DNA of 64,000 nucleotides from Tetracladium setigerum. Taxonomy: Eukaryota; Ascomycota; Leotiomycetes; Helotiales. Under the pieces are notes generated by a model. The model was not told where the DNA came from and searched no databases. It was given only the letters and a program-made list of their open reading frames with translations. This document shows positions 32,318 to 44,041 of the stretch, piece after piece. The translations under genes and the position numbers were made by a program. Numbering within the stretch: position 1 is the first letter of the stretch; every line of letters starts with the position of its first letter. The stretch is from positions 2,852,001 through 2,916,000 of the forward strand of contig PZJY01000002.1 in assembly GCA_031472005.1 (NCBI GenBank), written 5' to 3'.

Positions 32318-32987
32318 AGCAGTCGCGACAATCGTTCTAGTGTTGGGTCATGCGAAAGAAGCTTCGGAGAAGATACAAAATTACATTGAGATTCTTGGGA
32401 GGACGGATTGGAAACCCCATAGTTTGCTCTATTGCCATCACGGCATTTTATTTGCATAGCGTGCGGGTTGGTATTGGGAGGTTGTGTCTTACGGAGTTTG
32501 GGGGATGTGCCACTCGATCAATAGATATCAGCTGCGCTACTTGATTCAAAAGCCTACGATTATCTGTAACTACCGATTACTTATAGCTACTCGGATCCGG
32601 TATTAACTTTTTCAGTCTAATTTATTTTGTCACAAATACGGAGGAGTACTGTCAAACTACCTTATTTAAGAAGTGAAGTGAAGTGAATGAGTATCGCGAC
32701 TTTGTAAAGCTCCCGAGTCTATCGATAAGGATTTGACTTCTAAAAAAATAGCGGCGCAACACAACGACGCAACTCCCTTATTTAATTTCTTTTGTCCTCA
32801 CACCAACATAACAACCCTCAAACACCCCACGCGTCTTCACCAAACACCCCACTACTTAATACGACACAGCTCCTCAGCTTTGCTCCCCAACTGAATAGAG
32901 AGAGCGAAGTATCTTTGTTCAACTCCTACGCGTCCCCCTAAATCAAATCCCGCGATTGTTGCACCTTGGGATCGAAGGCAGCACACC
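32318..32987. other. Intergenic PIF1-EDC3
   Basis: PIF1 3' UTR and EDC3 promoter. AT-rich, with no ORF of protein-like composition. Confidence 0.5.
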
Positions 32988-35133
32988 ATGTCAAACCAAT
33001 TTATTGGGCTGACGATGCTCGTCACGCTGAGCGACCCGCCAGGAGCTCAATTGAGAGGCGTGGTCAGCAGCATCGAAGTCGGAAAGAGCTTGACTCTGCG
33101 AAATGGCATGTCCCCTCCAATGCTCATCCCATTCCCCGCCTCCCCCTCTTCGTACAGTAGTACAACTTACTGACAGAGCCGCCATGTAGTAACTGCACCT
33201 GCCAGCGGCAGATATCTCCCCGAGTTTACGATCCAAGCCAACGAGATTGTGGAATTGGTGGAAGCTGGCAATGAGAATGCTGCCCCCCCCAAAAGTCGCT
33301 CCTCCCGTCACCCAACCAAAGCCGGCCTCGAAGACTTTCGAGGATCCAGCTATTCTGAGTGTTGGACGAAAACCTACACCGCAGGATTTGAAAGATCGGA
33401 AAGAGTCGAGCACATTTATGCAGAGGGTGGATTCTACGAGGACAGCTAGAGGACCGAACGATAATATTGTTGGACCGGCTTTGGTTGAGCCCTTACAAAA
33501 CTTTACTCTGGTAGAAGCTGAGGCGGCTGTGCCAGTCTTGGAAGAGCTGGAGGAGGTCGAGACACCGCTTGAGCAAGCAAATGTTAAAACAAAAAAACGC
33601 AGACAGCGGAAGCGGAAGCCTCTGGACGGGGTTACGCAGGATGCTGCGGATGTCACCCCAGCAAAGGAGACGACGCGGTCGAAAGGATGGCGAAACACAC
33701 CTCTCCTGGAACCAAATCCCTCTTTCCAGCCATACTCTACGCTGAAGAGGAGGGGTAAGGGTAAAATGGACGAGAACGGCTGGGCTACCGAGGATGCTAC
33801 GGATGTTCAAGAAATGGGTGATTTTGACTTTATTGGCAATCTCACGAAATTCGACAAGCATTCTGTATTTGAAAAGATGAAGGCTGAAGATAGTATCGCT
33901 GAGGAGGATAGGTTGGTTGGCCATAATCGGCTGAAGAAGCCAGGGACAAATGGTGGAAAGAATTTGCACTACTCGGAAAATGTGTTGGATGCGCCTCACG
34001 TTCATACTCCAAAGGGCACGCCCAAGGGAACACCAAAAGTCAAGGCAGAGGCCTGGAAGAGTGACGAGAGCGATGCGGACGAGAGGACGAGTTTGAAAGA
34101 TACTGGAAGTGGACGACAATCTCGACGGGCTGAGAGTAAATTAGCCACGAACAGGAGACCTTCGTCTAGGAAGGAGAGCCTTGTTGCCAATTCTCAACCC
34201 GCACGTTCAGGCTCAGTAAGTGTCATTCAATACTGCTTGAATTTCCAAACTAACAGATATCAGGTCGCACCCCATCCCTCAAAACCATCGTTCCACCTTG
34301 TTCCATCAGACCGTCGTTGTGAGACCATCTCCGCACTTCAAATGCTCAATCTAGAAAACATAGCGGACAATGAACTGGGCCTCACTGAAGACATGATGAC
34401 CGAAAACGCTGGTCGTGGCATTGCTGAAGTATCACTCTCAGCCTTGAACACCAGTGGCCGAGGACTCATCCAAAGCAAAACCAAGATCGCCACCGTCGTC
34501 GTCTTCGCAGGTAACAACAAATCAGGCATGCGAGCAGTAGCAGCGGGTCGTCACATTCGCAACCACGGCCTCACCGTCGTAGTCTGCGTTCTCGGCATTG
34601 AGCGCGAATCCGAGCTCCTCGTCGGCTTGAAGAGACAGATCAAAGTCTTCCGTGGCTTTGGCGGGAAGGTATTTTCGAAAGTTGAGCTATTGGAGTACAT
34701 CAAGAAGGAGGGATTGCCGATTGAACTCATCATTGATGGACTCCTCGGTTTAACTATCTCCTTTGAGGAGCTTCGCACCGGCGATCAAGCTACAGCTTAT
34801 GAATTGATCGAATGGGCGAATCGCTCCAAAGCTGCTGTTCTGGCTATCGACATCCCCACTGGTATCGATCCTACGAGCGGTAAGATCAGTATTATCGATG
34901 GCAGGCAGCTCTACATCCACGCGAGATTCGTGGTGGCGATGGGAGCGCCGAAGAAGGGGCTGTTGGAGACGATGATTGGAGGCGAGGGCGTAGATGGAGC
35001 ATGGCAGTTATTCGTCGCTGATCTGGGTTTGGGCGAGAGCGTGTGGAAGAAGAGTGGTACGAGATTAAGAAGAGGGGTGGAATTTGAGGGAAGCTGGGTC
35101 GTCGGAATGAGATTTCACACGGTTACTGAATGA
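32988..35133 (+). CDS. EDC3: EDC3 enhancer of mRNA decapping (frame break inside)
   Basis: Exons 32988-33105, 33190-34215 and 34264-35133. Intron 1 (33106-33189) appears to be GC-AG; intron 2 (48 nt) is GTAAGT...CAG. Allowing for the frame break at 33283-33290 the protein is about 670 residues. Domains: a divergent N-terminal LSm (MSNQFIGLTMLVTLSDPPGA ... SLTLRNVTAPASGRYLPEFT), a disordered charged linker, the FDF motif GDFDFIGNLTKFDKHSVFEK (about residue 250), and a C-terminal YjeF_N Rossmann domain (about 385-670) with NKSGMRAVAAGRHIRNHGLT and IDIPTGIDPTSG. EDC3 dimerises through YjeF_N and scaffolds Dcp2 and DEAD-box helicase Dhh1 in P-bodies. It shares a theme of mRNA fate with PUB1 7 kb upstream. 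Confidence 0.92.
33106..33189 (+). other. Candidate GC-AG intron in EDC3
   Basis: The donor is TG|GCATGT and the acceptor CATGTAG|TA. Splicing at phase 1 gives LTLRN-V-TAPASGRYLP, matching the LSm fold. A TACTGAC branch-like site lies about 10 nt before the acceptor, and the two AGs between it and the acceptor are closer to the branch. No GT donor gives the right phase. Confidence 0.6.
33283..33290. other. Probable wrong length of a C8 run (frame break in EDC3)
   Basis: The LSm frame (...VELVEAGNENAAPPK) must shift to reach KVAPPVTQPKPASKTFED. Seven or ten C residues instead of eight restore a single frame through to the FDF and YjeF_N domains. Confidence 0.65.
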
Positions 35134-36099
35134 GTGGATTGATTGTTTGAAGTGCGGGGCATCGGACCGGCAAGGTAGGTACCTATTTTATTATTTATTA
35201 TGTTTTTGTCGAAGGGGGAGTTTTTGTGAGCGCTTTAGCATGGCGTTTTATGTCCCCTTTTGTTTGAATGGGAAAGCATACGAGAGAGAGAAAGGGGGCA
35301 CAGAGACAAAGCGATTGTGAAGGAAGGTTTTTGCTTCTTTGCTTCATTCTTATTTTTATGACAAAGACGAAAACTGAGGGAAAGGGGAGGGGGAAAAATA
35401 GGCATAGGGGAAGGGAGAGGGATGGGAGGAGGGAGTCGATGTGTATGTTTAACGAGAGAATCAGACTAGGCGAGGCTTTTTTATGAATAAATACTACTTA
35501 AAAACCATGCGAACCTTAAATTGACATTTAAAATCCGCCTCTCCTCTTTTAGCTAGGGTGAAGCTTCTCTTTTTTTGCTTCTCGCAAGTTGAGGGGGAGA
35601 GGGAGACGCTGTTTTGTCTGAGCAAATGTTGCTTTGCACTATCAAGAACATAATTTGGTTCGTTTCTAAAATTTAGACTAGAGATTTGAAGGCAATCAAT
35701 TGCCTACCTAATAATAGTCAGATTTTCCTTCGCGCCCAACTGTAGCACCGACGATTACCCTTCAAAATATTTCCTACTAATTGAAGGACAGAGAATCTTC
35801 AGTTTTTGGGGGATATACAAATAGACTCAAAAACAAAAAGATTCGAACAGCAGAAATAATGATTAAGGGTAACCTTTGCAACTCAAAATGCCATTTGGAA
35901 TATATACGAGTGACCTAACCGAACCTATTAAACACCCTAAACGTATTTCCTTTCCCTTGGGGAGGAACCGAATGTCCTGTTCAAACCATACATACAATAC
36001 CATACCATACCAAAAAAATCCCATCCCTCCCCCAAATAACAAAAGAAAAATAGATGCCTTTCAATATCAACAGAAGTAATCTTTCTGACAGTCTCCGCG
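35134..36099. other. Intergenic, convergent EDC3 / MFS transporter
   Basis: Contains a purine-rich (GA/GGGA) stretch at about 35280-35460 and otherwise AT-rich sequence. No gene is supported. Confidence 0.5.
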
Positions 36100-38025
36100 T
36101 TAATTGACGGGAGCGACACCACCAGCAGCCGCAAGACGATCGCTCTGAACTCTCCTTAATCTCACACCATGCGCTCTCCCAAACAAGCCAAGGGCAAGAG
36201 GCAACGGCACAACGACCATGGCAATAACGGTTTGGAAGATAAGCGCGTTATACATATTAGCTGGTGGTCTCGCACTTCCGTCATCATCGCTTCCATCGGT
36301 CTTTCCCTTCTCTCTCAACTCGCCGGAGATGATGATGAAGATTCCACCGAGAAGTTGGCCGCCGGTCCAACAGATCGTGCTTGTGACTTCGGGAGAAACG
36401 GGATGGGTAACCTCAATCACGTATTCGAGCGCTACGGGCATGAGGGAGAAAGAGGCAGCTCCAAGAACAGCGAGGATGACGTAGATTGCAATCTCGGAGC
36501 GAGCCTGTGGAGCGAACGTGAAGGCGAGGTAGGAGAGGGCGATGATGGGGACTTGGAGTTTGATGGCGAGGAGGTAGGATTTGGTTCGATCGATTATGGG
36601 AGAGGTGATACCGGAGGCGACGAGACCGACGACGATCAGAAGAGCGCCAGCGATACCGGCTTGGGTTTCGGTGTAGGAGTAGGGTTGGAGGAATTGGTTG
36701 ATGAGGGAGGAGAAGGAGTTGAAGAGCGAGACGTAGAAGACGAAGGGGATCATGATCATGAAGAATTCGGGGGATTTGGCGAGAACGCGGAGAGATGGGA
36801 GGATGTCTTCCTTGGGCGTGTGGGCAGAGGCGGAGGCTGGAGTGGGTGGTTTAGCTGGGAGGAAGAAGGAGGGCACAGAAGCGACGGTTGCCTGTGAGTT
36901 TTGTTAGCCATGGTAGACCAGAAATTGAGGATACGATACTTACGACAATAGCCACGATGAGAACAAGGAACGGGATGTCCTTGGAAGCCTTTGCTATCTC
37001 AGGACCAACTAACTGCGCAACTGCACCACCAAAAGGATTGGCCAAACTCATCGCAGCGGTAGCAGCAACTCTGCCTCTGTTACTGAACCACAGATCCGAA
37101 TATCTCGTTGGAGCAGCGAGCACAAATGGTTGCGCAAGACCAATCAAAATCTGTCCGAACATCAGAGCTCCAAAATTGCCGTGGGATCCTGATCTTGTGC
37201 CTGCGTATCTGATCCAGTTGCCGACCAGAATCAAGACTGAAGCAATGATAATCGACATCTTTGGACCTCCACGGTGAAGTGTGAAGAGCACAAGCGGTGA
37301 AATAAGCACAAAGGCAAAGAGAAATCCAGTACTGAGCCAATTGATAGCCGTGGGACTGACTTGATAGTACTCCGAGGCTGTCGTTGAGCTTGCAGCAAAG
37401 GTCAACCACTACATAAATTGTCAGTCAGTTCAGTTCGTCGCGAATTAAGAATCACACCCTCTCTCCATACAAGCCGAGAGACGGAAAGAAATATGCCACT
37501 CACATCCCAAGAAACCACAATATTCAGTAAGATCAGCTGTGCCAACCCAAACCACCTCCTCTTGTACACCTTAAACTCCACAATCTCCCCTCTGCTGATT
37601 GAGGCCTCAGTATCCCTAGTAGTACTGCGAACCTCCCCTCCTCCCAACCCTCCCTCTAACAAGCCATCATCCGAGCGAACATCCAACACATCAACCTGGC
37701 CGCCCGTATCGTTCGTAGCCATGGTCTTCAAATCCCTCTCATCGCCGTTTTCACCCCCCTTCTTTTTCAAGCCTCGCATACGCAACGGTCTCATAATCGT
37801 CCAACCCGGCAGCGTCTCGCTCTTCTCATTGATCTCAATCCTCGCGCTGTCCTTCTTGTCCTTTGTCTTCTCCTCGCTGGTATTTCCGTTTTTTCCTGCT
37901 GCTGTTGTTGCTGGTGGCGCGGAGGCGCTGTTCACATTGCTATTGCTGTTGCTGCTGCTGGTAATCACGTCCTCGTTGTCGGCCGACTTCTTGCGCGACG
38001 ACGAGGAGGAGGCTTTGTCGTCCAT
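36100..38025 (-). CDS. MFS transporter of the SLC49 (FLVCR/DIRC2-like) type
   Basis: Exons 38025-37504, 37408-36944 and 36891-36100, all phase 0; introns of 95 nt (GTGAGT) and 52 nt (GTAAGT). 592 residues. The first about 150 residues are a disordered cytosolic tail rich in Ser, Asn, Lys and Asp. The transporter begins at KVYKRRWFGLAQLILLNIVV, followed by EYYQVSPTAINWLS, NWIRYAGTR (motif A-like loop region) and RGRVAATAAMSLANPFGGA, a pattern I associate with the FLVCR/DIRC2 subfamily. About twelve hydrophobic segments are visible. Relatives carry haem, choline or organic ions across the plasma or vacuolar membrane; the substrate here is unknown. Its antisense strand holds long but spurious ORFs. 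Confidence 0.82.
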
Positions 38026-39026
38026 TATTTACGACGGCGACTGGCTGGAGCGCAGGGCTGCGGTGCGAACCCCGGAAAGTTGTCAGATTCAGGGGTGGTC
38101 CACTAATCTCTCGTGGCGGGAGCGGGAAAGCTTAGTCGGCTTCACAGCTGTGAAATGTACGTGAGATTTGGGGGCAGCGCTGGAGTGCAATAGGTGCGCT
38201 CGTACAGCGGTGCGACACAGCACGCGAGCGAGAGAGAGAGGGAGAGTTTAAAGTGTAAACAAATGTATATTTGTGTAGGCAGTTTTCACACCAAAATGTG
38301 GTGTGTTGGGAAAGTGGTCAAGGAAGGATGCAGACGAAGGATTCAAGAGGAGGGGGCAATAATAATAGTGTCAAGGGAAGGGGAATCTTGGATAATATGT
38401 CTCGTGAGGAGTCGTCTAGAATGGGTTTGGGAAAGGGTCCGGGTCTGAGTTGGCTTTGTGTTGTGCAGGCAGAGTCGTAGTGGTCAGGGAGTGCGGTGTC
38501 CCAATTCATCAACAGTTGTTTTCTGGTTGCAGGGTTGCTATCGCGGGACAGAGATAACTCGGCTAAAGCAATTGCAGTTATTGGGCGAGTAGAACTTCCT
38601 ACCAGAGCTTCCTGTCGCTTTTGCTGCTGGTGAAGTGTGAGTGGGAGTGGATGACCTTGCTTTCCAACACGTAACAAGGGCATACAGTCTCAAGCTTGTG
38701 AGCTTGTGATATCAACCGAGGTCTGCTCTCCGAATGTGTACAGCGGTACCTCATTCAGCATTGTCGTATCAGTCCCGCACGACCATATCAGTCTATCAGT
38801 TCACCGAGTGCTCCGAGATAAAGAAGTATCATCTATCGCCTTTTCCTATACTACATGCGCGTGCCGCAAAAGAAGACTTGAAAATGCGGAAGTACAAAAA
38901 CAGGTGATTGGGAGAGGTTTGTACAAGGCGTCCGTCTCCACCGCCGCCAGCAAAAGACCCGTGTATCCGTCTTCTATCCACGCTTTCCTCTCTCTCACTG
39001 TAATCATGGTGGTTGAGAGTAATACT
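38026..39026. other. Intergenic, MFS promoter and QCR6 3' side
   Basis: About 1 kb with (GA)n near 38225-38245. No credible ORF. Confidence 0.5.
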
Positions 39027-39899
39027 CTACTTGAGGGTGGACCAGAGCTTGGGAGCAGCACATGCCGTTGCGCAGTGAGCAAGATGGAAGACTATAGGCC
39101 ATGTTAGACCTGCAAATGGCTTAGGGAGAGGCAAATACTTACACTCCTCGACACAGTCCTCTCCTGGCAACTTGAGCTCCGAGTCGTCCTTAGCGTTGGT
39201 GACACGCTCGACGCACTCATCGAAGTGATGCTTTGCTGGGTGGCACTCCTTGGATTCCCGGCATTCTGGGTGGATATCGTCAGTACATGTTCAATGCCCA
39301 TTCTCGCGTTGCGCATCCGTCACAGAGATACTCGTTACAGAGACTGAAGGACATTCCGGGTCTTCTCTATACGGCACATCCGATAGAGAAGTCTAAGTCT
39401 TCAGACCCAGTGCCAGATGTGTGTTTCTTGCGCCGATGTTTCCTGGAATCAGTATGTGTCTGGAATAGCACTCACCCTCTTCGAATTTGTCCTTGGGTCT
39501 ACCATCTCCTCCTCCTCCTCCTCTTCCTCCTCCTCTTCTTCCTCCTCTTCTCCGCCTTCGGCCTTGTCATCAGAGCTCTCCTCTTCTTCCTACATGCCAA
39601 TCATTGATTAGCAGACATTCCCACGATTACAATATCCCATCCCATCATCCCATCCTCCATTTGTAAAGCCGCATTATCCCGCAACATCCCATCATAGCCC
39701 ATCGTATCCCCAAGCCCAGAACAGCCCATCCAACAACTCAATCCCCTCAGCAGACCCTCTCTCTACCCATTCCAATCCCCCGCAAGCACAAGGAGGTCGA
39801 ACATACCTTCTCTTCCTCCTCCTTAGGAGCCTCAGCTTCGACTGTACTCCATGGCGTGGCAGCCTCGAACAGATCGCTCAAAGATTCAAAGAAACCCAT
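39027..39899 (-). CDS. QCR6: Cytochrome bc1 complex hinge protein QCR6 (frame break inside)
   Basis: Four exons: 39899-39807, 39589-39476, 39265-39143 and 39091-39027, joined by GT-AG introns; about 131 residues after adding one base near 39494-39497. QCR6 is the acidic hinge subunit of respiratory complex III in the inner mitochondrial membrane, facing the intermembrane space, where it helps cytochrome c docking. Visible: the N-terminus MGFFESLSDLFEAATPW, a run of mostly Glu residues encoded by GAG/GAA triplets, then ECRESKECHPAKHHFDECVE and EDCVEEFFHLAHCATACAA with the paired CX9-10C-like cysteines that form the disulfide hairpin, ending in KLWSTLK. Intron boundaries are supported by restoring these cysteine motifs exactly. 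Confidence 0.9.
39494..39497. other. Probable missing base in QCR6 exon 2
   Basis: On the minus strand the Glu-rich frame reads MVDP then RTNSKR, but exon 3 requires phase 1. One extra base in GACCCAAGG gives MVDPKDKFEE followed by ECRESKEC across the splice, the expected hinge sequence. Confidence 0.65.
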
Positions 39900-40457
39900 T
39901 TTGACCAATGAATTCAATGCGAATTGAACGGATTGATATGTCAATGGGTGGAGGTAGTGACGTGAGATAGAATGTGGATGTTGAGGTCGAAAGATCTCCT
40001 GTGGATGAGTTGATGAGCGAAATTCGAAAGCTCCTAATTGACGTGCCGTGATTGGCGGGCTTATATAATATAGTCATGTGACATTAAACATTCCTTGATC
40101 TCCCGAAGGCATTTTCTTGGATATTCAAGTCCATGGAAATGGATCAGGTTCTTGTGTTAGACATTTATAATATTCATTTTGTAAGTCTCTATTGTGTTGT
40201 CATCTTATCATTCCAGTTTTCCTGGTTGCTTTTGTCGTTGTGGGGATTTGTCTGCCCCGTGGCCCTAAACACCGCTCGCTCAAATGCCCTTCAGAATAGA
40301 GAGGAAGAACCGTAGAAAGCCAACGCCTTTTCAAACATATGCCAGGCTCAAGAAAATTCATCATTGGCCCCATTGGCGAGCTTTGTAAATGCAGCTTCCC
40401 AGAAACTGGAGCCAATGCGAACCTCCGCCTGGCCTCCCCAGCAAACTCTTCTCTTAA
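39900..40457. other. Intergenic between minus-strand QCR6 and WBP2-like gene
   Basis: QCR6 promoter and the WBP2-like 3' UTR. No gene is seen. Confidence 0.5.
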
Positions 40458-41440
40458 TCATTGCCTTCTCGCCTCATCTCTCAACCTCTCCTCTAACGCA
40501 ATAGGGCTCACTGTCTGTGCCTGTGCCTCATCATACCCAGGTGGAAGTTCATCCGGCCCAATAGCTGGCGGTGGAGGTAGGTTGTTATCTGAGTTTGAGG
40601 AGGTTGCCACATTCCTCGACGGCCTTACAGGCACTGGGCTTACAATCGCGGGTCCATCCTGAGCCTCACCGACCTCTCTTGCCGCCTCATACGCTGGCAA
40701 TTGCTCCAAATCTACATCTGCTGTTCCCCGTCCGGTCTCTCTCGCCACAGATTGCGCATGATGTAACCTCTCCTTAATCTGCTCAAACACCGTGTGGAAA
40801 TCGAAAGCCCCGCCTTCCCGGAATGTTAACTTCAACTCTACTAGCTGATGTTGTGTGGGGATGCCACCACCAGCCACTGGTTTACATGATGCTGTCCAAT
40901 AGTTGGCGCCGAAGAATGGTGCTCGAACATAGGTGTCTTGGAGGTTTAAGATGGGCGACGAGAAGGATTGAAGTTCTGGTGTGGGAGCTGTGGGAAGGTA
41001 GACCACCTAGTAGTATAGCTGTTAGAAGGTGTCTATCAAAATATTAGGGGACCAAATCATACTCTTTGATTCGTAATATACACAACGCCTCCGTCACACT
41101 TTGCCGCAAAAGGTTGCGACCCTGGGAAAGGGTTTTGCGAATTGATCTCAAGGCTGGTTCGTAGGGGTGACTTGTGCAGTATTCGTTCGTGTGGTAGTTC
41201 GACAAAGCCTTCCCTTTGAGGCGTTGTCATCACCCAGCTAGAAGAGGAGGAAGATTGTTTTAGTCTTGGACCTTGCGTTGATTGAATAGCATATGCATGT
41301 TGTTCTTGATGGTACTGATACATAGTGGAGGATAGACGGTTCGAGGGGGAGAGAAGCGCAAGTCTGGGGAAAGATGGGAGGCGGACCTAGACTGCGAGGG
41401 GCGAGAGAGAGGGAGAGAGGACTACTCACTTTATCGACAT
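40458..41440 (-). CDS. WBP2-like GRAM-domain protein (UPF0664 type)
   Basis: Exons 41440-41430 (only 11 nt), 41237-41063 and 41006-40458; 244 residues. The tiny first exon encodes MSI plus two bases, and splicing yields MSINWVMTTP, matching the usual start of this family. The GRAM/PH-like domain covers about 1-130: LPHERILHKSPLRTSLEI, GGVVYITNQRVVYLPTAP, FFGANYWTA and ELKLTFREGGAFDFHTVFEQ. The C-terminal tail has PY-type motifs (LPAYEAA, LPPGYDEA), which in WBP2 proteins recruit WW-domain partners such as Nedd4/Rsp5 ubiquitin ligases. The fission yeast relative is described as stress-induced. Function here is inferred from the family. Confidence 0.88.
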
Positions 41441-43136
41441 CTTGAAGTATCTGCGTCTGCCCTGTCCGGCAGATGTGGGCGATGAATCCCAAGCAAGCTA
41501 TGCAGGCGAGTGGGGTGTGAAAAGAAAGTGTTGCTTCCGCGGTATCCCTTTGCAGGTAAGAGATGGGTTTGCGAGAGACGCCTTCGCTGCGGGATGGGAA
41601 CGGGATGGGGAGAAGTGCGGCGAGATAGCGTTCTTCGGTAGCAGGAATGAGTAAGTGGCTACCTACTTATCCGGATCCCCTCGAGATGTTGTTGGTGGTT
41701 GTGGTGGTGGTGGAGGAGGTCTAAAAGTCAGGCAAGCTGTTTGGGTGATGGTGTTTGGATGGAGCTGCAACTATGGCGGGGGCGATTTGACATGGGGGGT
41801 GGTCGCTCCTAGGGGAAGCGGCTTTATTATTTCAGGAAGTAGTTTGCTGACTTTGACCATTCACAATGACAGGGCAAAAGGGACAAAGAAATAAGAATTC
41901 TAGGTGGTTATTAGGTCCTCCTGTCATGGTGCATTATGCATCTTTTTAAGCTTCCAAAGTAAAGCTTGCGAGTGAGCTGCACCACACAGCTATAGTGGTG
42001 GTCTTATATTGAGAGCTCTTTGAAAGCTCAGGTACACACATACCAACGTGCACATTGATTTACATGACAACCAACTCAAGGCAGCGGGAAGGATAAGCGG
42101 GAGAAGCTTCCAATTATTCCTCCCATCACCTCATACTCCGTTCCAACCACCCTTTTCCCAACGTCCTGTCAGAGCACAGCTTGGGTCTGCGTGCGTGTGA
42201 TGCACGTCACGAACCAACATCGGCGAGCGGCCACACCCTCCTCGTCGTCCTGCTATCACTTTCTAGAAGCCTTGGGCGGCCGAGATGGTGACACAAAGGC
42301 CACCGATCTGTGCGAAACATAGACAACATGCAGCATCAGAAGCTTTACGGTAGTAGTTGCCGTATTATTCCCCTTTTGTTTTGTCTTTTTTACCTTTACG
42401 TGGCCGGCTCAACTTCTCATACCACCACCACCTTTGGCTGTCCTCACACTCGCTAAGAAGCTTGGAGAGGATGTCTCGGCCACTCATACACGCCTCGAGC
42501 TCCGACGGCGTCGAGCGAAATCCACAAGCACCACCGAGAAGCGGGAAAGAGGCTGCATGCTTGGGTGTGGTTGTTGCAGCAGGTGCAGGGCCATGAGTTG
42601 CTTGACGGCTATGATAACTCCAGTCTCTTCAAGAGTGCGCGATGGAAGCTTACGGGAGAATGCGAGCCGGATAGCATTGTTTACCGGGGAAAGGGTGTCT
42701 TTGACGCTCAGGTTGTGATAAAGGAGCGCATCAACAAGTGCTTTTGAGTTGATCATCAGGCAAGATAGGTATTGATCATTGATCATAGATCATAAATCGT
42801 AAGTTCGTTCTAGCTGTACAGTATCATCTCGGCTGTCGTCGTCTTCGTCGTCGTTGTTCTGCCTGTGCTTCCAAAGTGCGAAGTTGATCTCCAAGCGAGG
42901 GGAGTGGAGCTGAGGCTAGCGTGAACGCCAAGTGATTGAGGTCCTGTCCTGTACCAAGCCAAGCCAAGCCAAGCCAATCTCACACTATCTGAACGGCCTC
43001 GGCTCTCTCTCATGATTGTCCAACGAGCCAAAAGCCGTGATCTGACCATCATACTACACTGGACTATCCCCACTACTATATATCTGATTCACTGCTTCGC
43101 TACTTCACACCAAAAAACAATCAGCTCACTTTTCAG
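41441..43136. other. Divergent intergenic region with CCAAG repeat
   Basis: 1.7 kb between two divergent genes. Overlapping ORFs near 42.36-42.79 kb on both strands look partly protein-like but do not agree on one gene model, so I leave them unannotated. Confidence 0.4.
42954..42977. repeat. (CCAAG)n short tandem repeat
   Basis: About five copies of CCAAG, 160-180 bp upstream of the RraA-like start. Confidence 0.9.
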
Positions 43137-44041
43137 ATGCTTTCCACTGCTGCTCGCACATATCGTAACTCTCTCAACTCTCGATTTCCTCAAATCAACA
43201 CCTACACACATATCCACATCCGGACCATGACTTCCACCAAGGCAACCTCCTCTCAGCTTGAGGCACTCCGAAAGTTTAATGCCTGTGACATAGCAGATGC
43301 TCTGCTCAAACTCAAGGTTCCAAATGCAGGCTTCATTCCAGACTTGCAATTATATGCGCCGGCACCGGAGTTGGTCACAATCGCACCTGCTTCAACGGTT
43401 ATCTTTACTGCAAAGAAAGGAGCAGGAGCAGGAGCAGCAGATATGCCAATAACATTGCCAGAAGCTAATATACCCGGGGGCAAGCACTGGGTTGATCTTA
43501 CGGAATCGGGTACCATTGTGGTCATGGCCCAACCAGAAGGCCAGAAGTGCGCTGTGCTGGGTGGCATCATGGCTCTGAGGATAAAGATGCTCGGTGCCAA
43601 GGGTATTGTTGTCCATGGAAGAGCCAGGGACTTGGTGGAACTGAGAGAGACTGGTCTACCGGTCAGTAATGATCCATCCACTGCTGCACGTTGTCTTCGT
43701 CTAACAACATATCCGGCTTTTGTTGGTTGCCCCTTCCCGAGCCCTCGCTGATGCTTTGCTTTGCTACCTAGATATGGGCAAAAGGAACTTCAATCGTGGG
43801 TGCAGGTGCGGAGGCCAAACCTCATGCTGTCCAGGTTTCCTTGGACATCAATGGCACTATTATCAATCCCGGAGACCTGGTCTTCAGTGATGCCACCAAT
43901 GGAGTCGTTGTGATTCCGCAGCAGCGACTTGCAGAAGTCGTATTGCTCTTGCCTACACTGGTGGAGGCAGACGATCGAGTAAAGATGGACGTCAGTCAAG
44001 GCGTGGCAGTACAGGAAGCTTTCAAGAAGCACCGTGGTTGA
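43137..44041 (+). CDS. RraA-like aldolase (HMG/oxaloacetate decarboxylase type)
   Basis: Exons 43137-43661 and 43772-44041, intron GTCAGT...CTAG of 110 nt; 264 residues from the first ATG. The first 30 residues (MLSTAARTYRNSLNSRFPQI) are basic and Ser/Thr-rich and may be a mitochondrial presequence; the alternative start at 43227 (MTSTKATSS) gives a cytosolic form. The core matches the RraA / 4-hydroxy-4-methyl-2-oxoglutarate aldolase family: ACDIADALLKL near the start, GGIMALRIKMLGAKGIVVHG, and GRARD with the Arg and Asp used for substrate and divalent metal. Fungal members cleave or decarboxylate 2-oxo acids; RNase E inhibition is not expected outside bacteria. Confidence 0.85.

Noticed and set aside
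33493..34119. 208-residue minus-strand ORF
   Set aside because: Antisense to the EDC3 linker region.
36169..36897. 242-residue plus-strand ORF rich in Asp/Glu/Gly
   Set aside because: It is the exact antisense of transmembrane exons of the MFS transporter; its acidic composition is a mirror effect.
37418..38164. 248-residue plus-strand ORF
   Set aside because: Antisense to exon 1 of the MFS transporter, with no domain features.
42357..42786. Overlapping ORFs on both strands upstream of the RraA-like gene
   Set aside because: Three frames compete and none has a recognisable motif or plausible splice partners.
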